Origin: Maridesulfovibrio sp.
GTDB lineage: Bacteria > Desulfobacterota > Desulfovibrionia > Desulfovibrionales > Desulfovibrionaceae
Direction: 5' to 3'
NCBI RefSeq assembly: GCF_963678865.1
Contig: NZ_OY787459.1
Coordinates: forward strand, 1,950,501 to 2,014,500
DNA length: 64,000 bases
Shown here: positions 17,601 through 26,525 of the stretch, piece by piece
How the letters are laid out: every line of letters starts with the position of its first letter
How positions within the stretch are numbered: position 1 is the first letter of the stretch
Position numbers and translations under genes: made by a program
The notes under the pieces: model-generated
What the model was told of the DNA's origin: nothing
Database searches by the model: none
The model's input: the letters and a program-made list of their open reading frames with translations, nothing else

Positions 17601-19229
17601 CGTTATTGCTGATTCAGGCGTCCTCTGCACCAGTCCGCAAGCGATAAGTTCATCAAAAGAATTTTTGTATTCATCAGCAATCACATCCCAATCTTCATAA
17701 TGCACAAGTATGAAAGGCACATTGCAGATGAGCAATTCTATGAAGGTAGTCGTAATGTGGTCGATCACTACAATTCTGGACTGCTGAATCAACTCAGACA
17801 AGGGAGTGTCACAATCGACGCGGATTCCCTTTTTCTCCACCTCCCAATACGACTCTGTATCCCAAAAACCCTTTTCCCGTCTTGGGCGGAGCAGGTAATT
17901 ATCCTTGTATGCATCTGAAAGACCTGCAACAAGTTCTTTTGTATGGTTCAGATAATTAAAAAAACGCCCCCCCGTTGCAGGAGTTCCGTAACCGATTTGA
18001 AGCAGGTAACGAAAACGAGTTGTGCCGACATGCAGAATATCACGTTTATCCTTGTGAAATACATATTTTTTATTTTCCCTTGTCGCAACTCCGCCCCTGA
18101 CAAAGTTAGGGACGTCGTAATCCCAGCCATGGGTGATATATTTATCAGCAACTTCACATTCCTGCCATAGCAAAAACCATTTGTGAAACTGCATTCCAAT
18201 GCCATGCTGGTTTAAAACAAGACCAACTTTTTTTTCATGCTTTGCTATGGCACAATAAATGGATATTGGTGAAAAGGAAATCCAGGCTTCAGTTACGATG
18301 TGCGTCAGGTTGCTATCTTTAATATGCTCTGTGAATACTTTTCTATAATCTGAAAAATACTCCACAAATATTTTTGGAAATGAGAACGGCAATGTTTCAA
18401 TAAAATATCTATCAAAGGGGCTGTCCTTAAGATCGATATTTTTAAATAAGCTGCGAATCTCAAGGTTCAATCTATCTTCTTTAAACTTAAGAATCGGAAT
18501 TTTAAACGGATAAATTTTACCTTTTGATTTGCGGAAGAGTTCTTCCATAACAGATTTTGTATAATAAACACTGCACAGCCCGACCTGAGCCTGATCCGGA
18601 TGGGACTCACACATATAGGTACAAGGTACATCCAGCTTAGAATCAAGCAGAACACTCGCCATAGGGTAGCGGGGGCAGCCATCTTTTTTATTGTCGTACT
18701 CTTTATCTATTTCAGGAAAATCTGTTCTTTCAGCAAAAATTTTATAATATTGAGATACCAACTGATTTACGCCGTGGCTGTTGGCAAAGGAAAAGGTGTA
18801 GTCGTAATGATCTCTTGGTACATGATATGAAGATTCAGCTAGAAGTTTTATACTTGTGCGGTCTATGTCAACTTGCTGAAGGTTGCTGTATTTATCATAA
18901 ACAAGGCAGATATGGCGATAAAGCCAAATGCCCAGTGCGGTTCTCCAAAATTCTACAGGCAGGTCTGTATTATGAATGCTGTTCAGGGCTCCAGCAACAT
19001 GAGGCAGGTATCTATAAAAATTCTTTTTGGCAAAATCGTAAACATTATCCAAAGACTCTTCAGATTCATACATATCAGGCACTACACTATAGCGGCTTGT
19101 ACCCTCTTTAAGCTGGCAGGACTCTCCATGATATCTGACAGACTGCCAAAGATATAAATTTTTCTGATATTCTTCACCCCAAAACAGAGAATCTTCGGTT
19201 GCTCTTATGTTTACATTCTTAAATTTCAT
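14679..19229 (-). CDS. Giant multidomain glycan protein: GT-B-like, methyltransferase, kinase-like, WbsX
   Basis: Protein of 1516 aa. Residues 1 to about 640 resemble capsule/CDP-glycerol-transferase GT-B enzymes (KVGLVLNQHGIGMQFHKW; VVIDHITTTFIELL). A SAM methyltransferase follows, with LELGCGCGSITRQLG near residue 676. Residues about 950-1110 look like an APH-type kinase (DCVPSNIII near 1033, then DREW), an order reminiscent of the WbdD methyltransferase-kinase. After a charged linker, a WbsX domain starts near 1177 (AFYLPQFHPIPENN, WWGEGFTEW, YWHYWFG, WANQTW). It could add a sugar and cap or decorate a chain. No membrane segment is seen. It follows its upstream neighbour by 35 bases. Confidence 0.7.
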   Translation of the reverse strand: MKFKNVNIRATEDSLFWGEEYQKNLYLWQSVRYHGESCQLKEGTSRYSVVPDMYESEESLDNVYDFAKKNFYRYLPHVAGALNSIHNTDLPVEFWRTALGIWLYRHICLVYDKYSNLQQVDIDRTSIKLLAESSYHVPRDHYDYTFSFANSHGVNQLVSQYYKIFAERTDFPEIDKEYDNKKDGCPRYPMASVLLDSKLDVPCTYMCESHPDQAQVGLCSVYYTKSVMEELFRKSKGKIYPFKIPILKFKEDRLNLEIRSLFKNIDLKDSPFDRYFIETLPFSFPKIFVEYFSDYRKVFTEHIKDSNLTHIVTEAWISFSPISIYCAIAKHEKKVGLVLNQHGIGMQFHKWFLLWQECEVADKYITHGWDYDVPNFVRGGVATRENKKYVFHKDKRDILHVGTTRFRYLLQIGYGTPATGGRFFNYLNHTKELVAGLSDAYKDNYLLRPRREKGFWDTESYWEVEKKGIRVDCDTPLSELIQQSRIVVIDHITTTFIELLICNVPFILVHYEDWDVIADEYKNSFDELIACGLVQRTPESAITFIKKIYDNVEEWWKSHAVQKAVTAFTEKFIGPSSRTTDFLLSLLKKAGSVDMDKFICDEYGVHIPPGHLNSFSYSDGKKHEQDVINRLEKCSDRSIFSKELKAEIHDWVSEYHFSRERHNLLRHVKINSGMNVLELGCGCGSITRQLGESGANVDAVEGSHTRARAAALRCADLENVKIYCSNFQDVVFERKYDLVTLIGVLEYSPQFFESENPIQECLQLAANALSKDGVLIVAIENQLGLKYFAGMREDHEGIPYFGIENRYNSDTSITYGRRELEQKIHESGLKDIVFHYPYPDYKIPRSVFTEAAFESSIFDPSEIIRQTESRDYAGPPIANFDERLAVATLNKNGLLPDMANSFLVFASRSSDSIEKLFREEALGWYYTVDRELAYNTKNVFFQHDDSVFVQKKHIVGRDIATPNGGVLKQLLRTEKYIPGTNLEAEYQKCILLGNMEELFQLFVLQIEFMLSNAIAQVSSKNIIESTIKADYFDCVPSNIIIKDGKFDYIDREWNLRVPASFGFLLIRTIDALRELDKKNEFLRREYMLEVLQQLGIVLTDAMFVEYYDIIKQVDMQVYAKPLAGAVPVLASVPAANSRIEVQDRAEPAQKKDVEDRQLISDQDNTEVKPPEIPKARAIAFYLPQFHPIPENNIWWGEGFTEWTNTAKAKPLFEGHDQPHLPADLGFYDLRVPETRIAQAELASRYGIDAFCYWHYWFGNGKRLLERPFDEVVKSKQPDFPFCLGWANQTWSGIWHGAPERTLIEQTYPGVHDFRVHFEALLPAFDDPRYAKIDGRNIFLVYNAADLPDPKVFVMFWREMAHAHGVPDFHFIEHGSRKWLDHGFDSCVANAPFINFPSPQADVRFLDKNITPTVRSYADFVQYMKTQELHPLEYPLAVPGWDNTPRSRGNGHALINPTPELFGELVKILLDKIGSRPESQRILFIKAWNEWAEGNYLEPDLKWGHGFLEALRGAMFT

Positions 19230-19264
19230 AACTTTGATGATACCATCTACGTAGATGAAGACTT

Positions 19265-20728
19265 TTACATTTTATTTTGAGATAAGAAAAAATAGATGTT
19301 CTTTCTTGCGCTTTTTATATCCGAGACAATATACGGATTTTCCTCGGAAATAAAATCACCTTCCATCCCTTCTTTAATAGAACTGAGAATCTGCTCCCCT
19401 GTTTGAGCATAGATAAAATATCCTTTTTCAATATATTCTGGATAAAGGGCCTTGGCGATAGGATGTACAACAACAGTATTTATACCAAAAGACAATGCTT
19501 CGTAGCAGACACTGGAAAAAGTAGTTACATGGTGGTCCACTCTTTTCAGCAGGGTATAGAGACTTGCCCGGTTGGTAATATCAAATTCATAATTTGATAT
19601 ACCGTTCGCTTTCAATTTCTCAACAACAACTTCCCTCCTGTCACGAAAAGCTGGGGGAAGCCTTAACAACCAGCACCAATCCTGCGGAGCATCACGCATG
19701 GCTGAAATCATGGAGTCCAAAAGCATAACATTGCCGTCTTCAGTCCTCTGCAGACAGACAAGTATTGTTTTTTTACCGGAAAAAAGGCGTTCAAATTCAC
19801 GAATAACATCAGCATCTTCGGAACACATACCGTTAACCCACAAATAAAGCCATGGGCTCCCCCCGACCAGAGTCTGGTGCATGCGTCCGGCGTCTCCCAT
19901 CCAGCGGGAGATGTTGTATGCAGATTCCTCTCCCCAGCTCCAGAAATAACGGGGAAGCAGTTCATAACCTTCCGGGGGAACAGCGGTCCAATGAGTATAC
20001 ATCCCATGGAACTTGCCCTGCTTTCCATGCTGATAATCCACCGACGGAATACCCAGGTGACGGCAGGCTCTAATCAGCCCCATATTTATTCTGGAGTAAT
20101 AACAGGCAAAAAATACGGCCTTTGGGCGTATCACCTGCAACATATCCAGAAAATATTCGAAGTAAGAAAAAACGTTTAGAGCTATTTCCAGCAATTGTTC
20201 CCGCGCAATGCGCGCACCGCAGACAGCTTTAATAACAGCCGCAACTTCATCAAAATTTTTAATTTCAGGGAGTTTTTCTACCGGAGCTCTAAGTACGCTA
20301 ACTGATGGGCAAAAATAATGCGGTTTGTGAAGCCGGTCACTTCTTTCAACTGATAGAGCAGTCCGAAGCTCAATCTTTTTAATATTTCCTTTATCAAAGA
20401 GTTCAATAAAAGGATCTTCGAAACGGCAGAAATACTTACCGTCAATCTTATCTGTATAGTATTCAGGATTTGACAGCCATAAAATATCCGTTCCGGCCAT
20501 GGATCTGGAAAATTCCGGAAATTTTCTGTCATAATCGAACTTATTGAACCACACCTCACCAGTAGAAATAAAATTACCCTTACCCCAGGTCAGCTGATCA
20601 TAGAGCATGAATCGGATCAAAGGCCAGACCTGCATTCCCCCGAAGGTCACGCTATTGACGTCAAACTCTCTTTCTACCGCAGCAGCTTTTAAACATGCTA
20701 ATTTGACATTGAATTTTCTGGACGTCAT
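19265..20728 (-). CDS. Putative GT-B-fold glycosyltransferase
   Basis: Protein of 487 aa resembling capsular polysaccharide export/synthesis-type GT-B proteins. Visible elements are a Rossmann-like stretch (KAVFFACYYSRINMGLIRACRHLGIPSVDYQHG), a central TILVCLQRTEDGNV strand, and a C-terminal donor-site-like DHHVTTFSSVCYEALSFGINTVVVHP. I chose the ATG at 20728, where AAGGAGAAGAT sits directly upstream; the frame stays open upstream to 20827. It lies at the head of a two-gene minus-strand unit with the 1516-residue protein. Donor and acceptor are unknown. Confidence 0.55.
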   Translation of the reverse strand: MTSRKFNVKLACLKAAAVEREFDVNSVTFGGMQVWPLIRFMLYDQLTWGKGNFISTGEVWFNKFDYDRKFPEFSRSMAGTDILWLSNPEYYTDKIDGKYFCRFEDPFIELFDKGNIKKIELRTALSVERSDRLHKPHYFCPSVSVLRAPVEKLPEIKNFDEVAAVIKAVCGARIAREQLLEIALNVFSYFEYFLDMLQVIRPKAVFFACYYSRINMGLIRACRHLGIPSVDYQHGKQGKFHGMYTHWTAVPPEGYELLPRYFWSWGEESAYNISRWMGDAGRMHQTLVGGSPWLYLWVNGMCSEDADVIREFERLFSGKKTILVCLQRTEDGNVMLLDSMISAMRDAPQDWCWLLRLPPAFRDRREVVVEKLKANGISNYEFDITNRASLYTLLKRVDHHVTTFSSVCYEALSFGINTVVVHPIAKALYPEYIEKGYFIYAQTGEQILSSIKEGMEGDFISEENPYIVSDIKSARKNIYFFLSQNKM

Positions 20729-21281
20729 ATCTTCTCCTTTTTCCGATTGAACACCTGCAAATAAATTACCTGAACATCTTGACTTCTGCGGGATCAGACA
20801 AGAACTTCCATTGAAGCGATACAGCAATTACCGCAATTTTGGAATTCACAAGTACCATATTTTTTTGACAAACATTGCGACAATATAGTTTTGAGGTCAA
20901 CTTTATTCTAGGAGATTCAACAGGCTGCCTGCCACCTGATCCGGACAAACAACCAGCGCAATCTTCATCAAGAACAGCGTATCACATCGTTTTTGTGTAT
21001 ACTTTTTCATGCCAAACGCTAAAAAACTTTGTATGCAACCCTTATAAGAGCATGCCTATTAATAAACAGTTCAAATTGGTCCTCTGTTTCCGGATATTAT
21101 TCGGTTGAGCTCTTACAAAAATGATGATTTTTATGGTCTATTGAGGTAGGCATTATGCTGATCCGGCTGAAATGTTTGGCTTACAAACTGAATTTATATC
21201 TCTTTCTATAATTGTTTATCCGGTAAAGAGAGTAACATTGTATTTAATCAATGTGTTAATGGCATCCCGTAAGGTTTTAAA
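20729..21281. other. AT-rich intergenic region between divergent units
   Basis: About 550 bases with no supportable gene, separating the minus-strand glycosyltransferase unit from gmd. It is clearly AT-rich and must hold promoters for both. A TATAAT at 21207-21212 is a candidate -10 for gmd, but the sequence 17-18 bases upstream is a poor -35. A TTGACA at 20865 has a TATAGT only 13 bases away, which is too close. Confidence 0.5.
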
Positions 21282-22352
21282 ATGACGATGAAAAAAGCCC
21301 TTATTACCGGTGTAACCGGGCAAGACGGTTCTTACTTAACCAAGCTTCTTCTGGAAAAAGGATACGAGGTTCATGGTATTCAACGCCGGTCTTCCGTATC
21401 AAATACCCAACGCATTGATGACATCTATGGCGACACACATGAGGAAGTGAATAATTTTTATCTTCACTACGGAGATCTTACCGATTCCACGAATCTTATC
21501 CGTATAATTCAAGAAGTGCAGCCTTGCGAAATTTATAATCTTGCAGCTCAAAGCCATGTCCATGTTTCGTTCGACAGCCCGGAATATACGGCCGACGTAA
21601 CCGGCATCGGGACACTGCGCCTTTTAGAAGCAATCCGTATTCTGGGGCTGCAGAAAGAGACCCGCTTCTATCAGGCTTCTACATCTGAACTTTTCGGCAA
21701 GGTCCAGGAAAGCCCACAGATGGAAAGCACTCCTTTTTACCCCCGCTCTCCTTATGCAGTAGCCAAGCTTTATGCTTACTGGATTTGTGTAAACTATAGA
21801 GAGGCATACGACATGTATGCATGCAACGGAATTCTCTTTAATCACGAGTCCCCGGTCAGGGGTGAAACCTTTGTAACCCGCAAAATAACTAAAGCGTTGG
21901 CCCGAATCAAGCTGGGTATGCAAGAATGTCTTTATCTAGGTAATATGAATGCCAAACGGGACTGGGGACATGCCAAGGATTTTGTATATATGCAGTGGCT
22001 TATGCTGCAGCAGGATACACCTCAGGACTATGTTATCGCCACAGGCCATCAACATTCCGTAAGGGATTTTGTCAACGCAGTGGCAAAAGAAATGGGGATA
22101 GATCTCGAATGGCAAGGCGAGGGGGAAGAAGAACATGCTATAAACACTGTAACCGGAAAACGTGTTGTGGCGGTTGACCCACGTTATTACCGGCCCACAG
22201 AAGTGGAAACACTCCTCGGTGACCCCTCAAAGGCCAAAAGGGAATTGGGATGGGAACCCAAAATAACTTTTGAAGAACTTGTACGTGAAATGGCCAGAGA
22301 AGATTTAAAATTAGCCAGCCGGGAAGACCTTTGCATCAAGCATGGATTTTAA
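21282..22352 (+). CDS. gmd: GDP-mannose 4,6-dehydratase
   Basis: Extended SDR of 356 aa converting GDP-mannose to GDP-4-keto-6-deoxymannose, the precursor of GDP-fucose, GDP-rhamnose or GDP-perosamine. It has [15 protein letters not shown] at residues 9-23, the Gmd-specific QRRSS, the active-site region [15 protein letters not shown] with Y-x3-K, and the [16 protein letters not shown] loop that marks GDP-mannose dehydratases. Length is typical. The manC gene at 28.8-30.2 kb makes its substrate GDP-mannose. No fucose synthetase (fcl), rmd or per gene is next to it here. It ends 31 bases before the convergent NeuB-like gene. Confidence 0.93.
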   Translation: MTMKKALITGVTGQDGSYLTKLLLEKGYEVHGIQRRSSVSNTQRIDDIYGDTHEEVNNFYLHYGDLTDSTNLIRIIQEVQPCEIYNLAAQSHVHVSFDSPEYTADVTGIGTLRLLEAIRILGLQKETRFYQASTSELFGKVQESPQMESTPFYPRSPYAVAKLYAYWICVNYREAYDMYACNGILFNHESPVRGETFVTRKITKALARIKLGMQECLYLGNMNAKRDWGHAKDFVYMQWLMLQQDTPQDYVIATGHQHSVRDFVNAVAKEMGIDLEWQGEGEEEHAINTVTGKRVVAVDPRYYRPTEVETLLGDPSKAKRELGWEPKITFEELVREMAREDLKLASREDLCIKHGF

Positions 22353-22383
22353 ACAAAGGCTCTTAAAAGGCATATATCTCCGT

Positions 22384-23430
22384 TTAATCCTGGCCGCAGC
22401 CATCCACATACTCTGCGAGAAAAGCTGCCCCTTTTGAAATGTTTTGAATTATTTTTTTGCCTAACAGCTCGTTCGCCTTGTCGGGAGAGTAGCCGTTTAA
22501 TTTACCCGTGCGCAAAAAGCTCAGGTCTTCCTTGGAAATAATGCTGCCAGCAGTTAAATTTTTCCGGGCTACAATTTGCTTTTTTTGAAACTTTCTATAA
22601 TTACGCTCAGCTTCGGACAACGGCTGAATGGAAGTTTCCCCCATGGCTGTTGAAGCTGTCCTGATTCGTTTTACATAAGCATTCAGTTCTTGAGGATTTA
22701 AGGCAGCCTGATAGTCTGTTTCTTTCAATGACCTGTCCAAGGTATAATGCTTTTCAACCACACATGCCCCGGCGCCTATGGCAAGAAGATCTATGACCCC
22801 GGCAAAGGCGTCATCTCCACTTGTATGGTCCTGATACCCAACGGGCAAATTGAAACAGCTCTGAAATATTTTTATTTTATTAATGTTTGCGTCAGCTATT
22901 TCAGTTGGAAAAGCCTGCATGCCGTGCATCAGGATTGCATTCTTTTGGTAATCTTTTATGCGAGCCAGAGCTTCCGATATTTCTTCCACAGTGGAAGCAC
23001 CTGTCCCAATTGTAAACGGGATTCCCGATCTGGCAACGGTCTCAAGCAGATCATGATTGGATAAATCTGAAGAGTTCAGTTTAATGCCTTCTACCCCAAG
23101 CCTGATTGCGAATTCGGCACTTGGCGTATCATAGGTGCATACGAAGACATCCATTGAGTATTTGCGTGCATGGTCATAGATTTTGCGCCATTCATCTTCG
23201 GAAAATGACAGCTTTCCAAGCAGATCGTAGGCGGGGTGTTCCACACTCATCAAGTGGTCACGTGAGAAAAATTGCAGTTGTACAGCGTCAACCTCAGCTT
23301 CAACCGCTACGTCTACAAGTTTCAGGGCTTTTTCCAGACTGCCGTGGTGAGCGCAAGCCATTTCAGCTATAACGTACACAGGATGGCCTATACCTACAGT
23401 GCGATTATTTATTCTAATTTGAGGATACAT
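22384..23430 (-). CDS. NeuB-like nonulosonate synthase (SpsE-type)
   Basis: Synthase of 348 aa that should condense a 2-acetamido sugar with phosphoenolpyruvate to a nine-carbon keto acid. It has VYVIAEMACAHHGS near the start, the DAVQLQFF barrel strand, GYQDHTSGDDAF, and CVVEKHYTLDRSLKETDYQAAL with the metal-binding histidine. A C-terminal SAF antifreeze-like domain (residues about 285-345) is present. It is more divergent than the NeuB at 27.4-28.5 kb, so the two probably make different acids or use different precursors. It overlaps the upstream aldolase gene by 17 bases at the end of the minus-strand operon. Confidence 0.8.
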   Translation of the reverse strand: MYPQIRINNRTVGIGHPVYVIAEMACAHHGSLEKALKLVDVAVEAEVDAVQLQFFSRDHLMSVEHPAYDLLGKLSFSEDEWRKIYDHARKYSMDVFVCTYDTPSAEFAIRLGVEGIKLNSSDLSNHDLLETVARSGIPFTIGTGASTVEEISEALARIKDYQKNAILMHGMQAFPTEIADANINKIKIFQSCFNLPVGYQDHTSGDDAFAGVIDLLAIGAGACVVEKHYTLDRSLKETDYQAALNPQELNAYVKRIRTASTAMGETSIQPLSEAERNYRKFQKKQIVARKNLTAGSIISKEDLSFLRTGKLNGYSPDKANELLGKKIIQNISKGAAFLAEYVDGCGQD

Positions 23431-24355
23431 AATTATTTTCTGCCAAAATTCTTTTAATTATATTTTTAGAATCAGAATCAAGCTGGTTCAAAGGGGCCCG
23501 TTCGTAAGAATGCATGAGTCCATGCTGACACAAGGCTTCCTTAAGCGCTAAGTGCCATCCTAGTTTAACTGCTTCAGTAAAAAAAGGTTTTTCATAATTA
23601 AGAACAATGTCCTGAGCCTTATCAGTAGCACCTTCTTTTAAGTGATTAAAAAACTCTATTTCAATTTTCGGGAGAAAACTGCCTATACCCACAAGGTATG
23701 CCGGCTGTCCCCAGTTGAAGGCTTTCAGATAAGAGTTCATGCCTCCGGCTCCACCGATAATAAGAATTTTATCTTTAAATTTATCGTTGTATTTTTGGGT
23801 CATATCCGGGAGGTTGCACTCTTCCTTCATTCCGACAAAGTTATCGTAACTATATAAATTTTCGAGAATATCCATGCTGTAAGGTATGACTTCCGGGAAT
23901 CTTCCGGCTCCACGGTCCATTTTTTTCAGATGGATCATCACTCCGGTTGATGTGCTTTTGCACATTTCCGAAAAGAACTCAGTGACGCTGTCATCTCCGT
24001 AATATCTTTCCGGGTAGACGCCTAATATCGCATCGGCCCCAATCCTTTCTGCATGCTGGGCAAATGAAATGGATGTTCTCAGTGAGCCAAGAGGAGGTGT
24101 TGTGACAATTGTGGTTGCTTTTCCTTCAGCGGCATTTACAACACAGGCATTCATATCCAGCATTTCCTGTTCTGAAAGGAGATTGAACCGGCTTGTACCA
24201 ATGGTGACCATCAAAGTTTGTGCACCGGATCGAATCAAAAAATCCACATAATTTTCGACAGCATTGAAATCAATATCGCCGCTGGCGGTGAAGGGGGTCA
24301 GAATCGGAAAAACCGGTCCTTCTACCGAATTAATAAAAGAAGTGCGAGCAACCAT
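23414..24355 (-). CDS. DapA/NanA-family aldolase-like protein
   Basis: TIM-barrel protein of 313 aa from the dihydrodipicolinate synthase / N-acetylneuraminate lyase family. The Schiff-base lysine is visible as K177 in FVGMKEE, and GGAGGMNSYL follows. However, the YNxP motif that supplies the catalytic tyrosine aligns with HLKK (His142), and the pyruvate-binding GTTGE motif reads GTSRF, so classic activity is doubtful. A GGGGAG in the end of the neuA gene serves as ribosome site. It lies between neuA and a NeuB-like gene in a synthesis operon, which makes a catabolic lyase role unlikely. A different aldol reaction on a sugar keto acid is possible (inference). Confidence 0.7.
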   Translation of the reverse strand: MVARTSFINSVEGPVFPILTPFTASGDIDFNAVENYVDFLIRSGAQTLMVTIGTSRFNLLSEQEMLDMNACVVNAAEGKATTIVTTPPLGSLRTSISFAQHAERIGADAILGVYPERYYGDDSVTEFFSEMCKSTSTGVMIHLKKMDRGAGRFPEVIPYSMDILENLYSYDNFVGMKEECNLPDMTQKYNDKFKDKILIIGGAGGMNSYLKAFNWGQPAYLVGIGSFLPKIEIEFFNHLKEGATDKAQDIVLNYEKPFFTEAVKLGWHLALKEALCQHGLMHSYERAPLNQLDSDSKNIIKRILAENNYVSSN

Positions 24356-25072
24356 TTAGTTTAACTCCCCTTGTTTTTTATGGTTGAGAAAACCCTCTAT
24401 AATATCCAGCTGGTATTCATAGTCTATGTCGAGAGATGCTTCAGCAGGTAAAATATGTGCCAGCATTTTTTCAGCGAAAAAAGTTGATTTTTCCAGATAA
24501 GCCTCTGTTGTGGCGAGGTATACTGATCCATTAGGATGATAAGTCGGGGTATTGTCCTGACTACGTGTATTCAAATACGCAGCAGGAGAGTTGGGCGTTA
24601 CCACTGTCCCTTCTTCATTTAAGGTCATTGCCAGTTGCGGTGGAAATTCATATTTGGTTACTCCCACCAGAAACGGTATTTCGCTTTTATTGGCTTTGAA
24701 AATATTCATAGCGTCTATCAGATGTTGCGCCGTTCTTAGCGGGCATGTGGGGAGACACATGCATATGCTATCCCATTTTTCCTGATTTTCCGGTCGTTTC
24801 AAAAATTCATCGAGAACCTGAGTGGCTTTAATCGTATCCCCAGCAAGATATTCAGGACGAACATCGATCTGCGCCCCATATTGAGCGGCAATATCCAGAA
24901 TTTCTTTATCGTCGGATGAAACTACGACACTATCAAAGCAACCGCTTTCGGTAGCAGCCATAATTGTGTAAGCGACGAGAGGATGGCCTGCCAGTTTTCG
25001 TGCATTTTTGCGCGGAAGGCGTTTTGACCCTCCTCTAGCCGGAATCAAGCAAACTGATTTATTCATCAACAC
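24356..25072 (-). CDS. neuA: Acylneuraminate (nonulosonate) cytidylyltransferase
   Basis: CMP-sugar synthetase of 238 aa, activating a nonulosonic acid with CTP. The nucleotide-binding motif LIPARGGSKRLPRKN is at residues 8-22, VVSSDDKEIL near residue 50, CLPTCPLRT near residue 107 and the metal-binding DIDYEYQLDI near the C-terminus. The N-terminus overlaps the end of the aminotransferase gene by 14 bases. This is the second CMP-nonulosonate synthetase in the window after pseF; with two NeuB-like synthases in the same operon it likely serves a legionaminic- or neuraminic-type acid. The exact acid cannot be told from sequence. Confidence 0.85.
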   Translation of the reverse strand: MLMNKSVCLIPARGGSKRLPRKNARKLAGHPLVAYTIMAATESGCFDSVVVSSDDKEILDIAAQYGAQIDVRPEYLAGDTIKATQVLDEFLKRPENQEKWDSICMCLPTCPLRTAQHLIDAMNIFKANKSEIPFLVGVTKYEFPPQLAMTLNEEGTVVTPNSPAAYLNTRSQDNTPTYHPNGSVYLATTEAYLEKSTFFAEKMLAHILPAEASLDIDYEYQLDIIEGFLNHKKQGELN

Positions 25073-26525
25073 TTCTGCCTTGTTGTAATTTTTTTATGTA
25101 ACTGCACACTGATTTGATTCTTTCCAGTGACAAGTTATTTGCAGTAGGTAAGCTTAACCCTACTTCATGCAATTTTATTGCCACAGGGAAAACACCTTCC
25201 ACTGCGAGTGTCTTGTAGGCAGGTTGTCCATGAAGAGGAGGAAAAAAAGGACGGGAATCAATTCGGGCATTTTTTAAATGCGACATCAAGGTATCACGCG
25301 TCATTCCAAACTTTATTTCGTCAATCAGGATTGTGTAAAGCCAGAAGATACTGTCTGTTTCTTCCTGTCTGGGGGGAAGAGTTATGCCTGGGATATCCTT
25401 TAAACCTGATTCATACTCCATGACAATTTTTTGACGATGGCTGAGAAATGAATCAATCTGTTCCATCTGCGCCAGTCCCACTGCAGCCTGCATGCCGGTC
25501 AGACGATAATTAAAACCGACATACTCATGACGGTACCGCTCCGTCAGCGACATTCCATGGTCTCTCAATTGGCTGACTCTTTGGAGTATATCCTTTCTCT
25601 TTGTTATCACCATTCCCCCTTCTCCCGTGGTAATAACTTTATTGGAGAAAAAACTGAAACATCCGATGTGGCCGATTGTACCGGTCAGCCTGCCTTTATA
25701 GCGTGCGCCCAAGGATTCTGCGCAGTCCTCAATAACCAGCAGGTTGTGCTCCTCGGCGATGCTCATAATTTCATCCATACAAGCAGGCTGGCCGTATAAA
25801 TGAACCGGCATGATTGCTTTAGTTCTGGGAGTAATCGCTTTTTGGAGAAGCTCTGGATTCAGGGTCCAATGATCTTCTGATATATCCACAAACACAGGAC
25901 GCGCCCCGGCATGAATAACCACGTTTGCACTGGCGGCAAATGTACTGTCAGGAACTATGACTTCATCCCCGGGACCTATACCGCTTGCGACCAATGCCAG
26001 ATGAAGCGCTGCAGTTCCGCTGCTGGTTGATAGTGCCGGATAGTCATAATGGTATTCACTGAATTTTTTTTCAAATTTTTTAACGTAGGCTCCCTGAGAG
26101 GATATCCAGCTGGAAAGGACGCAATCGGTAATATATTTAAGCTCATTCCCGCAGAGAGAAGGGGAACTTACCGGAAGAAATGCATTTTCCTTAAAAAATA
26201 ATATGTCTACAAGATGTCCTTCTTCATTCAGGATAGGCAACTGTAATATTTTGCCTTGAATTTTTTTTAGATATTCATTTCTGGGCAGCCCTTCAAGAGC
26301 GTATATGAAATCCGTATTCATATATTTGCGGACCTTGTCCTCAAGGGGCGCTCCTTTCAATATAGCCCTTCTCACATCCCCATCAGTCATAAGCCCCTTG
26401 ACTACGCCATTGTTGTCATGAAGAAAAATAATTCCGTTAACACCTTTATTCAGGCTTTCCATAACATCACGTATGGAACACTCAACAGAACAGAGGTTTT
26501 TGCTTATATCTTTCATTTTAGTCAC
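25059..26525 (-). CDS. CBS-domain / DegT-type sugar aminotransferase fusion
   Basis: PLP-dependent sugar aminotransferase (DegT/DnrJ/EryC1/StrS family) of 488 aa with an extra N-terminal CBS pair. Residues about 8-120 contain two CBS-like repeats (GIIFLHDNNGVVKGLMTDGDVRRAIL, then ILQLPILNEEGHLVDILFF). The aminotransferase follows, with STSSGTAALHLAL, VIEDCAESLGA and the PLP lysine K296 in FFSNKVITTGEGG. The reaction expected is transamination of a UDP-4-keto-6-deoxy amino sugar. The CBS part suggests control by a nucleotide; in related legionaminate loci a CBS pair is instead attached to the nucleotidyltransferase PtmE. Overlaps both neighbouring genes. Confidence 0.82.
   Translation of the reverse strand: MTKMKDISKNLCSVECSIRDVMESLNKGVNGIIFLHDNNGVVKGLMTDGDVRRAILKGAPLEDKVRKYMNTDFIYALEGLPRNEYLKKIQGKILQLPILNEEGHLVDILFFKENAFLPVSSPSLCGNELKYITDCVLSSWISSQGAYVKKFEKKFSEYHYDYPALSTSSGTAALHLALVASGIGPGDEVIVPDSTFAASANVVIHAGARPVFVDISEDHWTLNPELLQKAITPRTKAIMPVHLYGQPACMDEIMSIAEEHNLLVIEDCAESLGARYKGRLTGTIGHIGCFSFFSNKVITTGEGGMVITKRKDILQRVSQLRDHGMSLTERYRHEYVGFNYRLTGMQAAVGLAQMEQIDSFLSHRQKIVMEYESGLKDIPGITLPPRQEETDSIFWLYTILIDEIKFGMTRDTLMSHLKNARIDSRPFFPPLHGQPAYKTLAVEGVFPVAIKLHEVGLSLPTANNLSLERIKSVCSYIKKLQQGRSVDE

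Noticed and set aside
20865..20889. TTGACA followed by TATAGT as a promoter for gmd
   Set aside because: The spacing is 13 bases, too short for a sigma-70 promoter.
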